A stretch of 64,000 bases of DNA, from assembly GCA_036269135.1 (NCBI GenBank), contig DATASQ010000063.1, positions 1-64,000 on the forward strand. Direction: 5' to 3'. Source of the DNA: Palsa-343 sp036269135 (GTDB lineage Bacteria > Acidobacteriota > Terriglobia > Terriglobales > Acidobacteriaceae). The position numbers were made by a program, and so were the translations under genes. The notes beneath the pieces were generated by a model that was given only the letters and a program-made list of their open reading frames with translations, searched no databases and was not told where the DNA came from. Every line of letters begins with the position of its first letter. Position 1 is the first letter of the stretch. Below are positions 52,103 through 60,738 of the stretch, piece after piece.

Positions 52103-54115
52103 TCAGTTCGACGGCTCCCCGGTATCCCGAAACCGCACGCCCGCCAGCTTCTCCCCCGAGGCCAGGACGGCCCGCAGCTTCTCCGGGTTTGTCCCGCTCG
52201 TCTGCGCCGCCGCCACCAGGAGCCGCACCGCCTCGTCCGGCCCGGCGCTGGCCGGCAGCCGAAAGATCCACGGCACATTCGTCGAGGTCAGCGTGCGATC
52301 GTCGGCCAGCGCCACCACCGGGACAAAGGTCTTGAGGGCCAGTTGCTCCGCGAGATGAGCGCAGTCGCGGTCCAGCGCCACCACCGCGAGGCCATGCTCA
52401 TCTTCCAGAGCGTGTACCAGCTGGGTCGCCGCCACTCCCCAGTTTTGCCCGCTGTCTATGGGAATCACACGCCACATTTCTGAGTCCAGAGCCGCGCGCA
52501 CCGCCGCCGCCCTCGCAACCTCTGCCGCGTGCGGGCCAAACAGCACCAGCGTCGCGTCGCCTTTCGCGATGCCTGCCTCATGCGGACCGAAGTAGTGCAC
52601 CCCATCCTCAGCCACCCGCGCATACGGGGACTGCGCCGTGTGCCCGGAATCCGACTTTCCGGCCGAAGTTTCCGTTGCCACGGACTTCTGCGGCTCCTCA
52701 TTCATCGTCGCCACCCGATACGTGATCTTGCCGTCGCGCACCGCGCCCAGAACCATCGGGCTCACGTTCTTGTTATTGGGATCGAAGACCATGGGGCCGG
52801 TCACGCCGTCGTACCGGTACACCTGATCGAGCGCATCCTGAATCCGCGCGCGATTCAGTCCCGCCTGGCAAATGGATTCCAGCAGGATATTCATCGCGTC
52901 GTAGGCCAGTGCTGAAAACTGCTCCGGCTGCTCGCCATACTTTGCCCGGTACCGTTGCCGGAACGCGGTCCACTTCGAGTCCTTACGGCTCGGATCGTAG
53001 GGATACACGGCTTCGAATCCATCCGCCGCAGGACCGGCCCTGGCCAGCAGCTCATCCCCCAGGGTTCGATAGCTGCCGAACACCCGCTGGTGCATGCCCA
53101 GCTCGCGCATCTCTTGCAGAATCTCCGCCGCTTCGTCCTGATCCGCCCACAGCACGATCGCGTCCACGCGCGAATCGCGAATGATCCGCAACTCTCGCCG
53201 GAAATCGGTATCGCCCGGCAGGTATTTTTGCTCGATCACCAGCGGATGCCCCAGACGGCGCGACGCATCCTTAAATTTCTCCACGCCCAGGCGCCCATAG
53301 CGGTTGTTCACCCGCAGCAACGCAGCGCGCTTCAGTCCCAGCCCGGTGTAAATGCGGCGCGCCAGCGTGTAGCTCTGCACGCGGTCGTCCTGAATGTCGG
53401 TGAAGTACCACGGAACGTACGTCTCGGGAACCGTCGGATCGGTCGAAGCGGAGTTGACGATGGGAATCTCCGCCTTCAGCGCCAGGCGCAGCATCATGTG
53501 CGTCGATTCCGAGCTGATGGAACCGAAGATCGCCCAGTCTTTCTCGTCGTAGATCATTTTGACGGCCTCGTCGATGGGCGCGCCCCAGATCGCCGCATCC
53601 GTTGGCCGCACTTGCCCGCCCTCCGCGCCGAACTGCCAGTTGGCATAGTCGTCGTGGATCATGAGATGGAAAGGCTTGCCGCCGTAGCCTCCGCGCGCGT
53701 TGGCTTCATCGATCGCCATCTCGGCCCCGTGCAGCATGCGCAGCCCGTACGGCTGATCCGCCTGTTTCGCCACCGGGCCCAAAAAGCCAATCCGCACTTC
53801 CTGGATATCCGCGGGAACCGGAATTTCCCGCCCCGCCCCCAGATCGATGTTGGGCGTCGTGTAGTTCTGGTAGTAGGGCTTCGAGAACTTTTGGTAGGGC
53901 TCGAGGTCCCTGGGCGTTCCCGCGTAGGGTGTTACGGTGCGATCCGGCGGCACGCCCGGCGGATGCCGGCCGCATGAACAGCCCGGCCCCGGTGTCTTCG
54001 CACCCGGCCCCTGCGGGGTCTGCGCCGCCAGCCCGGCAGGCACACAAAGTCCCGCCCCCAGCACCAGTGCAACCGGCGGCACAAGCCCGCGCGTCCAGAT
54101 CCCCGAAAACCGCAT
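52103..54115 (-). CDS. Periplasmic binding protein of the Leu/Ile/Val type with extra C-terminal half-domain
   Basis: The 670-residue protein has a signal peptide (ending near AGLAAQ), a short Cys-rich linker and a type-1 periplasmic-binding fold (residues 100-480; VRIGFLGPVAKQADQPYG, GSISSESTHMMLRLALKA, VLWADQDEAAEILQEM). Residues 510-670 look like part of a second such fold (LVLFGPHAAEVARAAA, FVPVVALADDRTLTSTN, PWIFRLPASAG). No permease or ATPase accompanies it, so it may be a sensor or a carrier for a periplasmic enzyme. Its RBS AGAGGAG overlaps the RidA stop. It is last in the redox operon. Confidence 0.85.
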   Translation of the reverse strand: MRFSGIWTRGLVPPVALVLGAGLCVPAGLAAQTPQGPGAKTPGPGCSCGRHPPGVPPDRTVTPYAGTPRDLEPYQKFSKPYYQNYTTPNIDLGAGREIPVPADIQEVRIGFLGPVAKQADQPYGLRMLHGAEMAIDEANARGGYGGKPFHLMIHDDYANWQFGAEGGQVRPTDAAIWGAPIDEAVKMIYDEKDWAIFGSISSESTHMMLRLALKAEIPIVNSASTDPTVPETYVPWYFTDIQDDRVQSYTLARRIYTGLGLKRAALLRVNNRYGRLGVEKFKDASRRLGHPLVIEQKYLPGDTDFRRELRIIRDSRVDAIVLWADQDEAAEILQEMRELGMHQRVFGSYRTLGDELLARAGPAADGFEAVYPYDPSRKDSKWTAFRQRYRAKYGEQPEQFSALAYDAMNILLESICQAGLNRARIQDALDQVYRYDGVTGPMVFDPNNKNVSPMVLGAVRDGKITYRVATMNEEPQKSVATETSAGKSDSGHTAQSPYARVAEDGVHYFGPHEAGIAKGDATLVLFGPHAAEVARAAAVRAALDSEMWRVIPIDSGQNWGVAATQLVHALEDEHGLAVVALDRDCAHLAEQLALKTFVPVVALADDRTLTSTNVPWIFRLPASAGPDEAVRLLVAAAQTSGTNPEKLRAVLASGEKLAGVRFRDTGEPSN

Positions 54116-54120
54116 GGCCG

Positions 54121-54612
54121 CTACTCCTCTTTTTTGGGCGTCAGGAACATCGCAATGGCTTCAATCTCCACCAGCAACTCCGGCCGGCACAGCTTTGCCT
54201 GAATTCCCGTGGAAGCCGGCAGCGGGTCGAGGCCCTGTGCACGGAAGAACGCCGTCCGCTCCTCGTTGAAGGCCTCGTAATCGCGATCGATGTCTCGCAG
54301 ATAGCAGCTCGTGCGCACGATATCCTTCCATGTCGCGCCTTCGCTGGCCAGCAGCCCCGTCAGATTCGCGAACGTGCGCCGGCACTGCGCGCGGAAATCG
54401 CCGACGTGCACGCTCTTGCCCCCCTCATCGATGCTGGCTGTCCCCGAGATGAGCAGGATCGTCAGCCCGTTCAGGTCGATGCGCATACCCCGCGAGAACG
54501 AACTCGGTTTGGCATACGCATACGCCTCGTTCAGGACTCCATAGTTGGTGATGGCGCGCTTCCGGATCGGCGCATGTCCCAGGCCCGCAAGCAATTCCGC
54601 AACTGCACTCAT
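54121..54612 (-). CDS. RidA (YjgF/UK114) family protein, variant active site
   Basis: The 163-residue member of the Rid family forms trimers. The archetype RidA hydrolyses reactive enamines and imines using an Arg in a PART segment. Here that segment reads LPASTGIQAKL, so the Arg is missing, which marks a Rid subfamily without the standard imine deaminase activity. Other parts match: VRTSCYLRDIDRDYEAFNEE and LLVEIEAIA. It is about 30 residues longer than usual at the N-terminus. It lies between two exported redox-operon genes but has no signal peptide. Confidence 0.85.
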   Translation of the reverse strand: MSAVAELLAGLGHAPIRKRAITNYGVLNEAYAYAKPSSFSRGMRIDLNGLTILLISGTASIDEGGKSVHVGDFRAQCRRTFANLTGLLASEGATWKDIVRTSCYLRDIDRDYEAFNEERTAFFRAQGLDPLPASTGIQAKLCRPELLVEIEAIAMFLTPKKEE

Positions 54613-54624
54613 AAACGTGTCTCC

Positions 54625-55740
54625 TTAGTAAGGTTGATCGATCCCGTGACTGAGTCCATCGGCCGTGGCCACCCAGATATCCCTGCCCTGAAAATCGATG
54701 CCCAGCATGTAATTGTGAGAAGGAGCCGTCGCGACCGGAATTTCCGTCACATGTCCCATTGCATCGCGCACTGTCATCTCCGGCTTGCCCGTCGTCAGCG
54801 ACGGCCGATAGACCGCCCAGTTCGTTCCGTCGTAGTACGCCAGCCCCTTATCCGTGCAGAACCAGGCGCGGTTGCGATCCACGCCTTTCACATAGTTAGT
54901 GAAGTTACTCGGCAGCCCGCTGTCTTTGGTCAGGAAGTTATGCCAGTAGCGCCCGTCATAGCGGCTGTCGCCAAAGTAAGTCGACGCCCAGACGATGCCA
55001 TCCACATAACTCACCGAGCTGGTAATGTCGTGGATCAGGCCCTGATCCTTCAGCACCACCACTTCCGTTTCGCCGTCCGGATCCTTGTACATGTCCCAGG
55101 CGCCCGTCTTCTGCGTGTACTCCAGCAGCCCGCTTCCCCATATCGCGAAATACACCTTGTCCGGCTGCGCGGAGACGCCGTAGGCCCAGATTTCACGCAT
55201 GGGTGTGTTGCGCTCGTTGTAGAGCGACCATTCGCCGGAGCGCGTATTCAGGCGGCACGCGCCCGCCGCCGTGGCTGCCCAAACGTCGTCGCCTTCGACC
55301 GACACACCGTAAACCACGTCATTGCTCAGTCCGGAATTGAGCTGCGTGTAGGTGTCGATGCGTCCTGCGGAGATGCGGCTCAGCCCGCCCATCGTCCCCG
55401 CCCACACCGCGCCCGTGCGCTTATCGAGCGCCAACGACAGCACTGCGCGATGCGCCAGCCCGTCAGCCGTGGTGTACACCTTCCACTTGCCGTTCTCGTA
55501 TTCGGCCAGACCGTTGTTCGTGCCCGCCCAGATGCGAGCGCCGTCCACCAGGACCGCAAATACGTGATTGTCCGGCAGCCCGTTCGCCGTGGTGAAGTTC
55601 TCCCACCGGAAGCGCGGCATCTTCGGCGCCGACTCTGCCTGCGCCATGGCGTGCAGGCGCCGTGCCGGGTGCGTCGCCTGTCCGCTCGCCGAGCCCACAA
55701 CCGCCGCCAAAGCCACCGCCAGAATCACCGCCTGTCTCAT
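54625..55740 (-). CDS. Exported two-component-regulator-type beta-propeller protein
   Basis: The 371-residue protein has a signal peptide (MRQAVILAVALAAVVGSASG) and repeated blades of the type LPDNHVFAVLVDGARIWAGT, NNGLAEYENGKWKVYTTADG and GLSNDVVYGVSVEGDDVWAAT. These belong to the reg_prop/two-component regulator propeller group, but there is no sensor kinase part. It ends with a third conserved blade (DRNRAWFCTDKGLAYYDG). ATG 55740 overlaps the stop of the YVTN-cytochrome gene by four bases. Role unknown, probably a periplasmic protein-binding or substrate-binding propeller. Confidence 0.8.
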   Translation of the reverse strand: MRQAVILAVALAAVVGSASGQATHPARRLHAMAQAESAPKMPRFRWENFTTANGLPDNHVFAVLVDGARIWAGTNNGLAEYENGKWKVYTTADGLAHRAVLSLALDKRTGAVWAGTMGGLSRISAGRIDTYTQLNSGLSNDVVYGVSVEGDDVWAATAAGACRLNTRSGEWSLYNERNTPMREIWAYGVSAQPDKVYFAIWGSGLLEYTQKTGAWDMYKDPDGETEVVVLKDQGLIHDITSSVSYVDGIVWASTYFGDSRYDGRYWHNFLTKDSGLPSNFTNYVKGVDRNRAWFCTDKGLAYYDGTNWAVYRPSLTTGKPEMTVRDAMGHVTEIPVATAPSHNYMLGIDFQGRDIWVATADGLSHGIDQPY

Positions 55741-57638
55741 CGCGTCCTCAGATACTCCATCAGATCGTTGAGTTCGTCTTTGGTCAGATCGTTGGTCCGG
55801 CCGTGTTGATCGCGCGGGTTGTAGATCGTCCAGATCTCCTCCAGCGTCGCCGCCGATCCGTCGTGCAGGTAGGGTGCCGTGAGGGCGATATTGCTCAACT
55901 GCGGCGTATCGAAGAGGCCGCCCGTGTCCGTCGCCTTCCTCGTCCCTACCTCGAAGGACTTCTGATCGGTCCCCTTCGGGCCGCTGTGACACGTCGAGCA
56001 GCGGTTCCCTGCCGGAATCGGCTGCCGCAGCTTGTCCACCGTGCGATTGAAGATCGCCCTGCCCCGCTCCTGCGCCGGCGTCAGGCGCCCGTCCTTCGCC
56101 AGCCACCGATTCGGCCGCGACGGCAGCGATCGGATATACAGCGCCAGATCCGCCAGGCGCAGGTCGTCATAGTTCTGGGTTCGCCAGAAGTACATCTCAG
56201 TGCGGATGCCGCACTCGACTGCAATCGATGGATTCCCACCATTCCACTTGAACGGCTCCGTCCCCCGCAGGTCCTCGATCAGCCGGTTGTCAACGATGTC
56301 CATCCCAAAGCCGTCCGGTTCCAGGTCCCACTGCATTCCGTCGAAGGTCGAATCGATATGACAGTTCGAGCAGCCAAACTGCCCCTGAAACGAACGCGAC
56401 GAATAGAAGACCTGCTCGCCCCGGCGCAGCGCGCTCACCTTTTTGGGTCCGTCCAGCCGGATCGTCCGCACCACCCGCAGCCCGTGGGTATCGACTACGC
56501 TGATCGTGTCGTCCAGACGGTTCGCCACGTACAGCCGCGTCCCATCCGGACTGAAAACCAGGCCTCGCGGATTTTTCCCCACCGGAATCCTAGCCATCAC
56601 ATAATGCGCACTCGCCGACAGGTCTTCGTCAAACGGCTTCGGATGCGCATGGATGTAGGCCAGCATTCGGTTTGTATCGATCACCGTCACACAATCGGAT
56701 CCGCCGTTCGTGACGAAGATTCTCGACTTGTCCGGCGCAATCGCGACTCCAAACGGCATGGCAAAGTAGCGATCGACCTCATCCAGCGGGACTTCAACGC
56801 GCCGGCCCGCGTCGGCCCCAAAAATCGTCAGCGTATCGACGAATACCCACCCATGCTCCACGTGCGCTAGTGGCACAAGGTTCTTCGGATGCAGCTCCGC
56901 CGCCACGCCCAGCCGCCCGTCCCGCGCAACGGCCACGTGAAACACTCCGGCAATCCCCGGCAGCGCGATCCGGTCCACCACCTGCGCCTTCTCCGGATCA
57001 ATGACCGTAATCTCCGACGCCGGCGGCGTCCGGTGCGGCCCCAGGTTTGGGTACACATGCGTCGCATAAATCCTGCTGCCATCGGCGGCCGTCGCCAGAT
57101 AACTCGCTCCCCGCCCCGCCTCCAGCGTGCCCTGCACGGCGCCCGTCGCCGCATCCAGCACGGTAATGTCGTTCCCGATGCGATCCGCGACAAACAGCCG
57201 CTTCTCCGCCCGATCTTCCAGAACGCTCGACGGCTCATACCCCGCCGGCCATGTCGCCACCACTCGCCCCGTGTTCGCGTCCGCGACCGTCACCGTATCG
57301 TCCCAGGAATTCGCCACAAGCAGCCGCATCCCGTCCGGCGAAAACGAGAGTCCCCGCGGCTCATGACCCACGGGAATGATCCGCAGCACGCGCCCGGTGG
57401 CCGCGTTCAGCACCCGCACTTCATCCGCACCCTGGCACAGCACGTAGAGTTCCCGCCCATCCGGCGAAACCAGCAATTCCAGCGGCGAAGCATACCGCTC
57501 CTCGGTTGTCGGATCCGGCTGCGCCTCCACTGTCGTGCCCGGTCGCCACAGAGAAGCCAAACCGAAACTGACCACGCACACTGCCGCCAGCCCGGCGCAC
57601 CGTCTCAGGCCCTTCGCCGATGACGTGGCGACTGTCAC
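55737..57638 (-). CDS. YVTN beta-propeller fused to di-heme cytochrome c peroxidase-like domain
   Basis: The 633-residue exported protein begins with GTG at 57638, with a signal/anchor helix (CAGLAAVCVVSFGLASLW). Residues 60-410 form a YVTN propeller (RELYVLCQGADEVRVLNAAT; LYVANRLDDTISVVDTHG). The C-terminal 210 residues carry two c-type heme motifs, CSNCH at 423-427 and CSTCH at 547-551. A PYLHDGSAATLEE segment typical of the cytochrome c peroxidase/MauG family follows. Electron transfer to or from a periplasmic substrate is expected. The gene overlaps both neighbours by four bases. Confidence 0.9.
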   Translation of the reverse strand: MTVATSSAKGLRRCAGLAAVCVVSFGLASLWRPGTTVEAQPDPTTEERYASPLELLVSPDGRELYVLCQGADEVRVLNAATGRVLRIIPVGHEPRGLSFSPDGMRLLVANSWDDTVTVADANTGRVVATWPAGYEPSSVLEDRAEKRLFVADRIGNDITVLDAATGAVQGTLEAGRGASYLATAADGSRIYATHVYPNLGPHRTPPASEITVIDPEKAQVVDRIALPGIAGVFHVAVARDGRLGVAAELHPKNLVPLAHVEHGWVFVDTLTIFGADAGRRVEVPLDEVDRYFAMPFGVAIAPDKSRIFVTNGGSDCVTVIDTNRMLAYIHAHPKPFDEDLSASAHYVMARIPVGKNPRGLVFSPDGTRLYVANRLDDTISVVDTHGLRVVRTIRLDGPKKVSALRRGEQVFYSSRSFQGQFGCSNCHIDSTFDGMQWDLEPDGFGMDIVDNRLIEDLRGTEPFKWNGGNPSIAVECGIRTEMYFWRTQNYDDLRLADLALYIRSLPSRPNRWLAKDGRLTPAQERGRAIFNRTVDKLRQPIPAGNRCSTCHSGPKGTDQKSFEVGTRKATDTGGLFDTPQLSNIALTAPYLHDGSAATLEEIWTIYNPRDQHGRTNDLTKDELNDLMEYLRTR

Positions 57639-59302
57639 CGCGGCTCCTCCACCGTCAGCACGCGATCGACGCCCTGATTCTCGACCGTCTGCATCCGCCC
57701 GCTCGGCCAGTGCACGACAATCTTGTCCACCTTTGTCGCCGCACCCAGCCCAAAGTGCAGGCGTCCATCGTTCTGTGACAAATATCCGGAGGAAGCCACG
57801 CGTTCCGCTACCTGCTCGCGCCCGCCGGCCCATACTTCCACGCGCGCGCCCAGACCGTCGCGATTGCTGCGGGTATGATCCTGGGGCGTGTTCGCTCCCC
57901 GCAGCCAGATCGCAATCCAGTGCCCCGTATTCGGCGACACGTTGTGCAGCAGGATGCCCTGCGCTCCCAGGTTCACGACATAGGCGTCCACTTTGCCGTC
58001 GTTGTCGTAATCCGCGAAGCATGCTCCGCGCGCCACCGTGCGCTGGTTCACCGGCGGTCCGGCGCTCTCCGATACATCTTCGAATTTCCCCTGCCCCAGT
58101 CCGCGGAACACCGAGTGTTCCATCGGGATCATGTGGATCAGGCCGCCGTGAAACACCAGAATGTCGAGCCAGCCGTCGTTGTCGAAGTCGTAGACACCCG
58201 ATCCCCAGCTCACATACTGCGCGTTCGCCTGCGACAGCCCCGAGAGAATTCCGATGTCGTCAAAGCCGCCCTTCCCGTTGTTCTTCATCAGGCGGTTGTA
58301 ATGCCCATCGCTCACCCACAGGTCGAGCAGCCCGCTCCCGGTAATGTCCGCAAAGACCGGGCCCATCGAGGAGGTCGCCTCGCCATCCTGCCCGTACGCC
58401 GCGCCCGCGTCGGTCGCGATCTCCTCAAACGTCCCGTCATGCTTGTTATGGAAGAGGAAGTTCTCCGTCTTGTCGTTGGCGACGTAAATGTCCGGCCATC
58501 CGTCGCCGTCGAAATCGGCCGCGGTCACGCCCATGGTGCGCCCGATCGCCGCGCTGATCCCGGACTTCTCCGAGACATCGGTAAACGTGCCGTCGCAGTT
58601 GTTATGGAACAGCTTGTTTGTCTCTCCCTCGTAATCCAGCGGCCCGGGATAGTTATCCGCTGCATAGTAGTTGCGGTACTTCGGGTCGAACTTCACATAC
58701 CGGCCGACAAATAAATCCACGCAGCCGTCTTTGTCGTAATCCAGCCACGTGGAGCTGATCGACCACCCGTCCACTTTGATCCCGGCCTTTGCCGTCACAT
58801 CTGTGAACGTCCCATTCCTGTTGTTGTGGTAGAGAATCACTCGCCCGTAACCAGTCACCAGCAGGTCTTCGTAGCCGTCATTGTCGTAATCCGCCACCGT
58901 CACAGCTACCGAATACAGGTCCGGATCGAGCCCGGCCTTCTCTGTCACATCCGTGAACGTCCCGTTGCCGTTGTTGCGGTACAGATGGTTCTGCGGCGGC
59001 GTCTGCGTCACGGCTGCCAGCGGGTGCGGCGTCATAGAAGGCGGCAGCGTCCGCCCGCTCAGCACGTAGAGATCGGGAAAGCCATCGTTGTTGTAATCGA
59101 ACCATACGCAGCCCGCGCCCGTGCCTTCCAGCAGTGACCCCAGTTGCGCCGAGCCAAAACTGTCCGTGGCATCGATGCCCGCCTTCGCCGTCGCATCTTC
59201 GAATCGAATCGGCGCCGTCTCCTTTTTCGCAGCGGTTACGGGAGCCGTCTGCGCCATCGCAGCCGAAGCCAGACCCAGAATGAGCAACAGCCGCAGTTTC
59301 AT
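57635..59302 (-). CDS. CRTAC1-family protein, FG-GAP/VCBS repeats with ASPIC/UnbV domain
   Basis: The 555-residue exported protein (signal peptide MKLRLLLILGLASAAMA) has at least six Ca-binding repeat cores of the D-x-D/N-x-D-G type (DYNNDGFPD, DYDNDGYED, DYDKDGCVD, DFDGDGWPD, DFDNDGWLD, DYDNDGKVD). These form a seven-bladed integrin-like propeller. The C-terminal ASPIC/UnbV domain has SNRDGLGARVEVWAGG and HWPSGRMQTVENQG. Such proteins bind ligands or partners extracellularly; enzymatic activity is not known. It starts two bases after the HzsA-like stop. Confidence 0.9.
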   Translation of the reverse strand: MKLRLLLILGLASAAMAQTAPVTAAKKETAPIRFEDATAKAGIDATDSFGSAQLGSLLEGTGAGCVWFDYNNDGFPDLYVLSGRTLPPSMTPHPLAAVTQTPPQNHLYRNNGNGTFTDVTEKAGLDPDLYSVAVTVADYDNDGYEDLLVTGYGRVILYHNNRNGTFTDVTAKAGIKVDGWSISSTWLDYDKDGCVDLFVGRYVKFDPKYRNYYAADNYPGPLDYEGETNKLFHNNCDGTFTDVSEKSGISAAIGRTMGVTAADFDGDGWPDIYVANDKTENFLFHNKHDGTFEEIATDAGAAYGQDGEATSSMGPVFADITGSGLLDLWVSDGHYNRLMKNNGKGGFDDIGILSGLSQANAQYVSWGSGVYDFDNDGWLDILVFHGGLIHMIPMEHSVFRGLGQGKFEDVSESAGPPVNQRTVARGACFADYDNDGKVDAYVVNLGAQGILLHNVSPNTGHWIAIWLRGANTPQDHTRSNRDGLGARVEVWAGGREQVAERVASSGYLSQNDGRLHFGLGAATKVDKIVVHWPSGRMQTVENQGVDRVLTVEEPR

Positions 59303-59304
59303 GT

Positions 59305-60738
59305 TCAGTGGCCTCCCGCTGCCGTTGGGATTCCCGCGCCCGACACATCCACCGGCGTTGTCGAGTGATTCAGCACCTCGGGCACGCGATTGTCAGGAGC
59401 GCGCTCCGGCCCCGTGTGGCAGCCCACGCAGATGCGTTGTTCGCCGCTCCGCATCCAGAACCATCCCCGCTCCTGGCGCAGCGTCCGCCCCGCTGCATCC
59501 AGCAGCACAAAGCGCAGCGCCGCATCGCCTGGAACCTTCACAAAGAACGATCCGTCCCGCATCACCGGCGCCGTGCCCAGCACCTGCGCCCGTCCGCCGG
59601 CGCCCTCTGTCTCCACACGCACCGTCACCGGGACGCCCTGCAGCGGTCCATCGCGCGACAGCCGTGCATCCAGCGCCAGCAGATTCCCCGTCTTCCACGG
59701 GTGCAGAGCCGAAGGAAACGTCCGCGGCACCGCACGCGGCGCCACCACCACCGGCTCCACCAGGTCCCGTTCCGCGTCACGAGCGACAACAATCGCCGCA
59801 TCCGCGCCCGGCTTCCAGACCTCCAGTGCGGTATGCCTCTGCCCAGGCGCGCGCATCGACAACAACCAGCGTCCGTCCGGCAGCTCCGCCACATCGCCCG
59901 CAAACCCGCCTGCAGGCGACCCAATTGCAGCCTCGTCGGCCAGCGCCGACGTGAACCGCGCCAGGCTTCTTCCCTGCGTGAAGACAATGTCTCCCGCGCG
60001 CGCGGCTCGCGAATCCAGAATCATCTGTCGCCCGTGTTCGCGTCCGCCGCCCTTTTCCGCGTGGCTATGGTCACAGCGCACGCTCTCCACGCCGCTGCCG
60101 TCGGGATACACCAGGTACATCTCGGGCGTCGATCCCTCTCCCAGCGGAAATCCCGACTCAAACAGCACTCGCCCGTCCTGCAGAACATCGTCAGGAACGA
60201 AGTTCCCCGGCAGATAGTTCAGCCGCAGCGTCGCGCTGCCGTCGAGCGCCGCCGTCACCAGGCCGAATCCCTCCGCTTCGCGCTCCGCAAACACCACCCG
60301 CCCGTCCGGCATCCACAGCGGCTGAATCGCATCCGTGCGCCCGCCAAAAACCAATTGCGGCGCACCGCCCTCGGCCGGCATCTCCCAAATCTGCCAGGGA
60401 TCGACCGTATTCTTCTTACCCGCAAACAGCACGGTCTTTCCGTCGAACGAGACGCTCGCATCGGCGCTGGCTGCGAAATCCTTCACTAGCCGCTCCGCCT
60501 TTCCCGCGCGCAGGATCATCAACTCCGCGCCTTTCGGGAACCGCTCCTTCCCGCGCAGCGCTGCCAGCGATACATAAACAGGCGCCCCTGTGTAGATCAG
60601 CGGAGGCAGTTCCGCCTGTTGCCGAACCTGCCGCGGCCGCTCTCGTCCAGCGCTCCCATCCTGTCCCGGGAACCCGCGCGCCAGCGCCACAGGCAAGGCA
60701 ACGCCCAGCGCCAGCGCCGCGACCACCACGCCCTTCAT
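59305..60738 (-). CDS. Exported mono-heme protein resembling hydrazine synthase alpha subunit
   Basis: The 477-residue protein has a signal peptide (MKGVVVAALALGVALPVALA). PD40/WD-like repeat segments (FDGKTVLFAGKKNTVDPWQI; DAIQPLWMPDGRVVFAE) match the middle domain described for hydrazine synthase alpha and related proteins. A lone C-terminal heme motif, CVGCHTGPE, lies at 437-441. Anammox genes are absent, so hydrazine synthesis is not implied. The frame starts with ATG 60738, which overlaps the DAHP synthase stop (60735-60737), so export of this cytochrome is tied to a cytoplasmic shikimate enzyme by coupling. Confidence 0.78.
   Translation of the reverse strand: MKGVVVAALALGVALPVALARGFPGQDGSAGRERPRQVRQQAELPPLIYTGAPVYVSLAALRGKERFPKGAELMILRAGKAERLVKDFAASADASVSFDGKTVLFAGKKNTVDPWQIWEMPAEGGAPQLVFGGRTDAIQPLWMPDGRVVFAEREAEGFGLVTAALDGSATLRLNYLPGNFVPDDVLQDGRVLFESGFPLGEGSTPEMYLVYPDGSGVESVRCDHSHAEKGGGREHGRQMILDSRAARAGDIVFTQGRSLARFTSALADEAAIGSPAGGFAGDVAELPDGRWLLSMRAPGQRHTALEVWKPGADAAIVVARDAERDLVEPVVVAPRAVPRTFPSALHPWKTGNLLALDARLSRDGPLQGVPVTVRVETEGAGGRAQVLGTAPVMRDGSFFVKVPGDAALRFVLLDAAGRTLRQERGWFWMRSGEQRICVGCHTGPERAPDNRVPEVLNHSTTPVDVSGAGIPTAAGGH

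Noticed and set aside
59305..60738. Anammox-type hydrazine synthesis
   Set aside because: Only an alpha-like protein is present; beta/gamma subunits, hydrazine dehydrogenase and multi-heme partners are absent.
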